NCBI RefSeq assembly: GCF_008312835.1
Contig: NZ_VSKS01000003.1
Coordinates: forward strand, 1 to 64,000
Direction of reading: 5' to 3'
DNA length: 64,000 nucleotides
DNA from: Streptomyces marokkonensis
Lineage (GTDB): Bacteria > Actinomycetota > Actinomycetes > Streptomycetales > Streptomycetaceae
The first letter of the stretch is position 1. Every line of letters starts with the position of its first letter. The notes below the pieces were generated by a model. That model made no database searches and was not told where the DNA came from. It saw only the letters and a list, made by a program, of their open reading frames with translations. The position numbers and the translations under genes were made by a program. Of this stretch, positions 58,058 to 64,000 are shown one piece after another.

Positions 58058-59902
58058 TCAGACGAGCCGTACGGGCTTCTCGGCACGTATGCCGTGCTCG
58101 GTCAGCCACACGCGCAGCGCCGAGGGATCGCCGTCCTCGATCAGGGCCAGGACCTGGGGCGACAGGTCCCCCGCTCGTACGCCGCCCAGGAGGAGGGCCG
58201 GGCCGTCCAGCCAGTCGAGGCCGGGGGTGGCGCCCGCGGTGTCCATCGCCGCGCAGCAGACCATCGCCGTGATGTGGTCGGCGAGCAGTTCCCGGCCGGT
58301 GCGCGGGGGCCGGAGGGGGAGGAGCGGGAGCGCGCCGTCGTCCCGCGGGAGGGCGGCGTCGGTGGTGCCGGGTGCCGCGGAGCCTCCCGGGCCTCCGGCG
58401 GAGGCGCCGGCCGCGGCGGCATCCGCCACCACCTCCTCGCGCGCCAGCTCGGCGCTCAGCCGGGCGGCCAGAGCGGCACTGCGCGGGGTGGTGCCGGACA
58501 GGTCCTCGTCGTCGTCCGGGGTGGGGCCACAGGGCGGGAGCGGGGCTGCCGCCACGGGTCCCTGGGGCCGGCCGGGGTCCGGGGACGGGGCCGCGTGCGG
58601 CTGCTCCCCGGGCGCGGGGCGGGTCGCCAGATGGGTGAGGACGCGGGTGAGGGTCGGGCCGGCCGGGGCCGGGGGTTCTCCCGGAGCCGGGGGCGCGTGG
58701 AGGGTGTCCAGGACCCGGTGGAGGCGGGCGGCGTCGGTGCGCCACGTGCGGTCGACGACCTCCTCGGGGTAGTCGCCCCAGTGGACCGGGGCCCAGTCGG
58801 TCCCCGTCTCCGCGGGCCCTCCGTGGAACAGGCGGGCGGCGAGCAGCGAGGCCGCCTCGTCGACCGCGCCCGGCTCCTCGAGCAGGTCACAGGCGGGACG
58901 CTCGCCGAGGCGGGAGGCGAAGCCCTCCGCCAGCCGGTCCCGGCGGGACAGCTCGGTGAGCGCCGCCACCACCCCCGCGTTGAGCCGTGAGGGCCAGCGG
59001 CCCATCCGCCAGGCGGGCAGCGCGACCCGGGTGAGCAGCCGGTCCCAGCCCGCGTACGCCAGGCCCACCTGCTCCTGGGCGACGATCCGGAGCCCGTAGT
59101 CCACAGCCTGTGCGCGCTCGGCCGCCGCGGCGGCGACCCCGCGCTCCATCTCGGCGGCATGTTCCCGGCACCCGCGCAGCAGCAGCCGGACGACCCAGCC
59201 GACGCCCGCGGACACCCCGCGCGGAACCGGCCCGCGGCGCGGCGCCGAGGTCACGGCCACGGCTGCGTCCAGCCCCTGCACGAAGCGCCGGGCGGCGGCT
59301 ATGTCCGGGTGCGCCGACGGTCCCGTACCGGCCACGACCGGGGCGAGCACCGCGCGCAGCTCCCCCACCCGCATCCACCACAGGAACGGGGAGCCGATCA
59401 CCAGCACGGGCGCGACGGGCGCCCCGCGCGGTGGCCGCCCCGCACCCGCTATGTCGTCGTGCTCCTCGGCCGGCGGAGGGCCGTGGGCCGGGTGGGTGCG
59501 GTCCTCCAGCCAGCTGTCGCAGTCCGGGGTGAGCGCTATCGCGGAGGGTGCGGGAACGCCGAGGCGGTCGGCGAGGTCGCGCACCAGCCGGTACAGGTCC
59601 GGGGCCGCCTCCTCGGCGACCGGCACGGTGGGGCTCATGGCGGGCCGGGCCCGGGCGACGACCAGGGCCACCCCGGAGGCGAGGAGCAGGACGAGCACCG
59701 CGACGGGCGTGACGAACCGGCGGGCGAGGTCCCAGCCGGCACCCGGGAGATGTCCGGTGGACCCGCCGACCAGCAGGATCACGGCGACGGCGGCCGGCAG
59801 CAGCGCGACGGCCAGCGCGCGGCTGCGGACCCGCAGCACGGCCAGCGCACGGGACCGCGCGCTCAGCCCGCCCGCCTCCGCCGCCCTTCCGCTTCCGCTC
59901 AT
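58058..59902 (-). CDS. Integral membrane protein with degenerate M48-like peptidase region
   Basis: A 614-residue protein with two membrane helices at the start (about 28-50 and 60-85), then a segment laid out like M48/HtpX peptidases. Where these have ELRAVLAHELGH, this protein has GELRAVLAPVVAGTG, so the HExxH zinc site is absent. Later parts are alanine/proline-rich with an acidic stretch. The relation to M48 is inferred from local similarity; it may be a scaffold or pseudo-enzyme. It is next to purD, in the same direction. Confidence 0.6.
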   Translation of the reverse strand: MSGSGRAAEAGGLSARSRALAVLRVRSRALAVALLPAAVAVILLVGGSTGHLPGAGWDLARRFVTPVAVLVLLLASGVALVVARARPAMSPTVPVAEEAAPDLYRLVRDLADRLGVPAPSAIALTPDCDSWLEDRTHPAHGPPPAEEHDDIAGAGRPPRGAPVAPVLVIGSPFLWWMRVGELRAVLAPVVAGTGPSAHPDIAAARRFVQGLDAAVAVTSAPRRGPVPRGVSAGVGWVVRLLLRGCREHAAEMERGVAAAAAERAQAVDYGLRIVAQEQVGLAYAGWDRLLTRVALPAWRMGRWPSRLNAGVVAALTELSRRDRLAEGFASRLGERPACDLLEEPGAVDEAASLLAARLFHGGPAETGTDWAPVHWGDYPEEVVDRTWRTDAARLHRVLDTLHAPPAPGEPPAPAGPTLTRVLTHLATRPAPGEQPHAAPSPDPGRPQGPVAAAPLPPCGPTPDDDEDLSGTTPRSAALAARLSAELAREEVVADAAAAGASAGGPGGSAAPGTTDAALPRDDGALPLLPLRPPRTGRELLADHITAMVCCAAMDTAGATPGLDWLDGPALLLGGVRAGDLSPQVLALIEDGDPSALRVWLTEHGIRAEKPVRLV

Positions 59903-60118
59903 GGCCCGACCTCACCCCCTCCCGGCTCCGGACGCTGTCCTGGCGTTGCCATGCCACCACTGTGGCACCCGTCACCGACATCGCAATGCCGATGGGCCAA
60001 GTGCCGGAACGCTTGCGCGGCACCCTAGTTGGGGCCCCGGTTCACGTCAGCCGGATGGCGTATCGCTCACTCGATGGAATGGCTTTGGGGAAAGGTGCAT
60101 GACGGACGGCAAGGGTCA

Positions 60119-60148
60119 GGCCCCGGATCCTGAGACGGATCCGGGGCC
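60119..60148 (-). terminator. purD terminator
   Basis: GGCCCCGGATCC and GGATCCGGGGCC pair perfectly over 12 bp with a 6-nt loop, 39 nt beyond the purD stop on the minus strand. Confidence 0.85.
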
Positions 60149-60186
60149 TGCGGGGTTCATCGGCGCCGGGAGCGGACCGGCAGGCG

Positions 60187-61440
60187 CTAGGCCTCCCGGG
60201 CCGCCTTCGCCGCGATGTCCGTGCGGTGCTGGGAGCCGTCGAGGCCGATGCGGGAGACCGCGCGGTAGGCGCGGTCGCGGGCCTCGGTGAGGTCCTTGCC
60301 GGTCGCCGTGACGGACAGCACGCGCCCGCCCGCGCTGACGATCGCGTCGCCCTCGCGCCTGGTGCCGGCGTGCAGTACGTAGGCGTGCGGGGCGTCCTGG
60401 GCGGCGACCTCGTCCAGGCCGGTGATCGGGTCGCCGGTGCGCGGGGTGCCGGGGTAGTTGTGCGAGGCGACGACCACGGTGACCGCGGCCTCGTCGCTCC
60501 AGCGCGTCGGCTCCAGGTGGGCGAGGTTGCCGGTGGCCGCGGCCATCAGCAGGCCGCCCAGCGGGGTTTTCAGCCGGGCCAGGACCACCTGGGTCTCGGG
60601 GTCGCCGAAGCGGGCGTTGAACTCGATCACGCGGACGCCGCGCGAGGTGATCGCCAGACCGGCGTAGAGCAGGCCGGAGAACGGGGTGCCACGGCGCCGC
60701 ATCTCGTCGACGGTCGGCTGGAGAACCGTCTCCACGACCTCGTCGACGAGCTTCGGGTCGGCCCAGGGCAGCGGGGAGTACGCCCCCATGCCGCCGGTGT
60801 TGGGGCCCGCGTCGCCGTCCAGGGCGCGCTTGAAGTCCTGGGCGGGCTGGAGGGGCACGACCGTCTCGCCGTCGGTGATCGCGAAGAGGGAGACCTCCGG
60901 CCCGTCGAGGAACTCCTCGATGACCACACGGTCACAGCCGCGGGCGTGCGCGCGGGCCGCCTCGATGTCGTCCGTGACGACGACGCCCTTGCCGGCCGCG
61001 AGCCCGTCGTCCTTGACGACGTACGGGGCGCCGAACGCCTTGAGGGCCGCGTCGGCCTCCTCGGGCGTCGTGCAGACGTAACTGCGGGCGGTGGGCACGC
61101 CGGCCCCCGCCATGACGTCCTTCGCGAAGGCCTTGGAGCCCTCGAGCCGCGCCGCCTCCTTGGAGGGGCCGAAGACCGGGACACCCGTGTCGCGTACGGC
61201 GTCGGCGACACCGGCGACGAGGGGCGCCTCCGGGCCGACCACCACCAGGTCCGCGCCGAGCCGCGCGGCCAGCGCGGCCACGGCGGCGCCGTCGAGGGCG
61301 TCGACCTGGTGCAGCTCGGCGACCTCGGCGATGCCGGCGTTGCCGGGGGCGCAGTGCAGCGCGGTGACATCGGGGTCGAGGGACAGGGAGTGGCACAGGG
61401 CGTGTTCGCGGGCGCCGCTGCCGATGACGAGGACCTTCAC
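60187..61440 (-). CDS. purD: Phosphoribosylamine-glycine ligase (GAR synthetase)
   Basis: A 417-residue ATP-grasp enzyme that joins glycine to phosphoribosylamine. N-terminus [32 protein letters not shown]-grasp loop [16 protein letters not shown], and metal-binding [11 protein letters not shown] are present. It is stand-alone PurD of normal length. The gene starts 140 bp beyond the dnaX stop; a terminator follows its end. Confidence 0.97.
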   Translation of the reverse strand: MKVLVIGSGAREHALCHSLSLDPDVTALHCAPGNAGIAEVAELHQVDALDGAAVAALAARLGADLVVVGPEAPLVAGVADAVRDTGVPVFGPSKEAARLEGSKAFAKDVMAGAGVPTARSYVCTTPEEADAALKAFGAPYVVKDDGLAAGKGVVVTDDIEAARAHARGCDRVVIEEFLDGPEVSLFAITDGETVVPLQPAQDFKRALDGDAGPNTGGMGAYSPLPWADPKLVDEVVETVLQPTVDEMRRRGTPFSGLLYAGLAITSRGVRVIEFNARFGDPETQVVLARLKTPLGGLLMAAATGNLAHLEPTRWSDEAAVTVVVASHNYPGTPRTGDPITGLDEVAAQDAPHAYVLHAGTRREGDAIVSAGGRVLSVTATGKDLTEARDRAYRAVSRIGLDGSQHRTDIAAKAAREA

Positions 61441-61581
61441 GGGGGTCAGCCTAACGGGAGACGGCGGGTTTCCCTTGTGCGGGCTTCCGAAGGAGCGGGC
61501 GGAGGCGGTTCGTGCGTTCCTCCAACCGCCGCCCGCGGCGGAGGACGTCTCGGTCCGGCGGGAGGTCTCCGGAGCCGGGCA

Positions 61582-63828
61582 CTAGTCGTTCGCGATCTCC
61601 TCGACGACCGTCGCCCCCAGCTCCCGTACCAGCAGCTCCTGACCGGAGAGGGCCGACTCGTCCAGGTCGGGGTCGTCGTCCTCGGGGACGTCGTCCTCGG
61701 GCGAGACGGGCGCCGTCGGCTCCGGGGCCGACGGGCGGGGGGCCGGGCCGGGCGCGGGCGCGGCGGCCGCGCCGGGCGCGCTCGCCGGCTGCGCGGGGGC
61801 GGCCGGGGCGGCGGTCCGGGGGGCGGAGGGTCGCGTACCGCCGGTGGAGCCGCCGTATCCGCCGCCACCACCGAAGCCCTCGCCGCCGCCGCCGCTGCGG
61901 CCGCCGGGCGGTCCGGCCGGGGCGGGAGCCGCCGTACCGCCGCCGGACGGGTCCACGACCGCCTCGATCTTCCACTGCACGTTGAACTGCTCGGCCAGCG
62001 CCTGGCGCAGTACGTCCTCGCTGCCGCTGCTGAGGAAGTTGTCCCGCGCTCCCGCGTTGACGAAGCCGATCTGGAGGGTGGTGCCGTCGAAGCCGGTCAC
62101 CTGGGCGTTCTGACTGAGCAGGATCCAGGTGAAGCGACGGCGGTTCTTGACCGTCTCCAGGATGTTCGGCCAGAGCATGCGGGGGTCGAGACCACCACCG
62201 CCGCCGCCCGGGGGAGCGGGAGCCGGCGGTGCCGCCTGAGGTGTGTGCACCGGCGTGGGCGCGGGGGCGTGGGCGGGGGCGGCACTCGGCGCCGCAGCCG
62301 GGGGCCGGCCACCGCCCGTCGGCGCCGCCGTGGGCCAGCCGCCGGGCCGGCGGCCGCCGCTGCCGGCGGGGGCGGCGGTGGGCCAGGCTCCGGGCGCGCC
62401 GGCCGGCGCGGCCGGACTCTCGGCGGCCGGGGCGGGGACGGCCGCCGGAGCCTCGGGCTGCGCGGCAGGCGGGGCCGGGGCGGGAGCAGGCGGCGCGGGT
62501 GTGGGAGCAGGCGGCGCCGGAGTGGGCGACGGACCCGGTGCCCGTACCGCGGCCCGGACGGCGGCGGCACCACCGCCCGGCTCGATGCCGCCCTGCCCCT
62601 GCGCCGGCCCGTGGGCCTCCGGCCCGGGGACGTACCCCACGGCGGGCGCACCGGCGCCCGCGGAGAAGTTCACACCACGCTCGATCCGGTCCAGCCGGGC
62701 CATGACCGAGCGCTCGTCGCCGTACGCGGCGGGAAGCAGCACGCGCGCGCAGATCAGCTCGAGCTGGAGACGGGGCGAGGTGGCGCCGCGCATCTCGGTC
62801 AGCCCCTCGTTGACGAGGTCGGCGGCACGGCTGAGCTCGGCGGGGCCGAAGGTGCCAGCCTGGGCCTGCATCCGCTCGATGACGTCGACGGGGGCGTCGA
62901 TGAGCCCCTTCTCGGCCGCGTCGGGGACGGCGGCGAGGATGACCAGGTCCCGCAGCCGCTCCAGCAGGTCCGCGACGAACCTGCGCGGATCGTTGCCGCC
63001 CTCGATCACCCGGTCGACGACCTCGAAGGCGGCGGCGCCGTCCCCGGTCGCGAAGGCCTCGACCACGGAGTCGAGCAGCGAGCCGTCGGTGTACCCGAGC
63101 AGGGAGGTGGCCATGGCATACGTCACACCGTCCGCCGTCGCTCCGGCGAGCAGCTGGTCCATGACGGACATCGAGTCACGCACCGACCCGGCCCCGGCCC
63201 GCACGACGAGCGGCAGCACGCCCTCCTCGACGGGGATGGCCTCCTTCCGGCACACCTCGCCGAGGTAGTCCCGCAGGGTGCCGGGCGGGACCAGCCGGAA
63301 CGGGTAGTGGTGCGTCCGCGACCGGATCGTCCCGATGACCTTCTCGGGCTCGGTGGTCGCGAAGATGAACTTCAGATGCTCCGGCGGCTCCTCGACGACC
63401 TTGAGCAGCGCGTTGAAACCGGCCGACGTGACCATGTGGGCCTCGTCGATGATGTAGATCTTGTAGCGGCTGGAGGCGGGCCCGAAGAATGCCTTCTCGC
63501 GCAGGTCACGGGCGTCGTCCACACCACCGTGGGAAGCGGCGTCGATCTCGATGACGTCGATCGAACCGGGTCCGTTGCGCGCGAGGTCGCGGCACGACTG
63601 GCACTCCCCGCACGGAGTCGGCGTGGGGCCCTTCTCGCAGTTCAGGCACCGGGCGAGGATCCGCGCACTGGTCGTCTTGCCGCAGCCGCGCGGACCGCTG
63701 AACAGGTACGCGTGATTGACCCGGTTGTTCCGCAGCGCCTGCTGCAACGGGTCGGTGACATGCTCCTGCCCGATGACCTCGGCGAACGACTCCGGGCGAT
63801 AGCGGCGGTACAGCGCGAGAGACGACAC
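61582..63828 (-). CDS. dnaX: DNA polymerase III subunits gamma and tau
   Basis: This 748-residue clamp-loader subunit has an AAA+ core at about 1-370: Walker [13 protein letters not shown], zinc module [19 protein letters not shown], Walker B DEAH in YIIDEAHM, and sensor-1 [10 protein letters not shown] Pro/Ala-rich linker (about 395-555) leads to the tau C-terminal domain ([19 protein letters not shown]) that binds polymerase. An acidic tail ends [12 protein letters not shown]. The GTG at 63828 gives the usual [11 protein letters not shown] start; the frame upstream overlaps the SRP RNA gene. No slippery heptamer was evident. Confidence 0.95.
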   Translation of the reverse strand: MSSLALYRRYRPESFAEVIGQEHVTDPLQQALRNNRVNHAYLFSGPRGCGKTTSARILARCLNCEKGPTPTPCGECQSCRDLARNGPGSIDVIEIDAASHGGVDDARDLREKAFFGPASSRYKIYIIDEAHMVTSAGFNALLKVVEEPPEHLKFIFATTEPEKVIGTIRSRTHHYPFRLVPPGTLRDYLGEVCRKEAIPVEEGVLPLVVRAGAGSVRDSMSVMDQLLAGATADGVTYAMATSLLGYTDGSLLDSVVEAFATGDGAAAFEVVDRVIEGGNDPRRFVADLLERLRDLVILAAVPDAAEKGLIDAPVDVIERMQAQAGTFGPAELSRAADLVNEGLTEMRGATSPRLQLELICARVLLPAAYGDERSVMARLDRIERGVNFSAGAGAPAVGYVPGPEAHGPAQGQGGIEPGGGAAAVRAAVRAPGPSPTPAPPAPTPAPPAPAPAPPAAQPEAPAAVPAPAAESPAAPAGAPGAWPTAAPAGSGGRRPGGWPTAAPTGGGRPPAAAPSAAPAHAPAPTPVHTPQAAPPAPAPPGGGGGGLDPRMLWPNILETVKNRRRFTWILLSQNAQVTGFDGTTLQIGFVNAGARDNFLSSGSEDVLRQALAEQFNVQWKIEAVVDPSGGGTAAPAPAGPPGGRSGGGGEGFGGGGGYGGSTGGTRPSAPRTAAPAAPAQPASAPGAAAAPAPGPAPRPSAPEPTAPVSPEDDVPEDDDPDLDESALSGQELLVRELGATVVEEIAND

Positions 63829-63884
63829 GCATACGAGGTTATAGGCGTCCACCGACAACCGGACCGGGCGCCGGAGACGCAAGC

Positions 63885-63971
63885 GCCCCCCACGCACCCG
63901 CCAGAGCCGACCTACCCTTGCTGCCTTCCGGCCCTGGGGGAGTTCAGTCAGATAGCGCCGCGTGAGGGGCT
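63885..63971 (-). ncRNA. ffs: Signal recognition particle RNA (4.5S type)
   Basis: The minus strand contains the SRP domain IV loop (CCAGGGCCGGAAGGCAGCAA then GGGTAGG) between helices GCCCCTCACGC and GCGTGGGGGGC, which pair to close the molecule. It directly precedes dnaX, a frequent actinobacterial arrangement. The exact 5' end is approximate. Confidence 0.93.
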
Positions 63972-64000
63972 ACGCAGAGGCTACCCCATGTCGCGGGCGG

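Noticed and set aside
60100-60290. Small plus-strand gene beginning MTDGKGQAPDP
   Set aside because: It is formed by the purD terminator hairpin and continues antisense into purD.

Overview
The window is high-GC actinobacterial DNA and almost certainly a Streptomyces core chromosome segment. It has strong codon-position GC bias, many GTG starts, GGAGG-type ribosome binding sites, and developmental regulators typical of the genus (BldC, an AtrA-like TetR regulator, an NsdA-like protein, a second Lsr2). From memory, the gene order matches the S. coelicolor stretch from about SCO4122 (MarR) down to SCO4067 (dnaX). That comparison was not computed. No CRISPR array, integrase, transposase or prophage gene was seen.

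Layout. (1) 1-16.9 kb: the promoter and leader of an rRNA operon that runs off the left edge on the minus strand, a MarR/MFS pair, a PAS-SpoIIE phosphatase, a type II NADH dehydrogenase divergent from an AtrA-like regulator, a degenerate asparagine-synthase-like protein, an NsdA-like regulator, L-2-hydroxyglutarate oxidase, TrmB, a PrsW-type protease, and an M23 peptidase behind a c-di-AMP (ydaO-type) riboswitch. (2) 16.8-29.1 kb: tRNA-fMet and tRNA-Lys, a RibD-like protein with swapped domains, a DEAD-box helicase with a long Arg/Asp/Gly repeat tail, a zincin-like small metallopeptidase, a membrane metallophosphoesterase, tRNA-Glu/Asp/Phe, HrpA and a second identical tRNA-Asp. (3) 29.4-37.9 kb: a DUF6274-like gene, bldC, an unknown conserved gene, valine dehydrogenase, a DUF3073-like gene, purM-purF, a double META-domain lipoprotein and a maleylpyruvate-isomerase-family protein. 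(4) 38.0-46.9 kb: an accessory island (below). (5) 47.0-64 kb: purL-purQ-purS, an Lsr2 paralogue, three tRNA-Gly genes, an ABC-2 exporter with its two-component system, purC, a DMF-amidase-like protein, a degenerate M48-like membrane protein, purD, dnaX and the SRP RNA. Purine genes recur through the right half (purM, F, L, Q, S, C, D).

The most interesting part is the island at 38.98-46.90 kb. It reads as a ribosomally synthesised peptide (RiPP) cluster of linaridin-like type. Two small genes encode 63-residue precursors with matching architecture: an acidic N-terminal half, then a hydrophobic Gly/Ala-rich C-terminal half that begins Ala-Thr-Pro in both. Downstream lie an HTTM-like membrane domain fused to an alpha/beta hydrolase, a small partner protein with a conserved FFAPNP motif, a SAM methyltransferase, an ABC exporter, a phytoene-desaturase-like FAD oxidoreductase and a tandem SnoaL/NTF2-like protein. 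The last five genes are closely packed or overlap by 4 nt, and the unit ends in a perfect 14-bp hairpin. The Ala-Thr-Pro core start and the hydrolase/partner/methyltransferase set resemble cypemycin-class linaridins. The paired long glycine-rich cores, the absence of a C-terminal Cys or decarboxylase, and the two extra enzymes look different.
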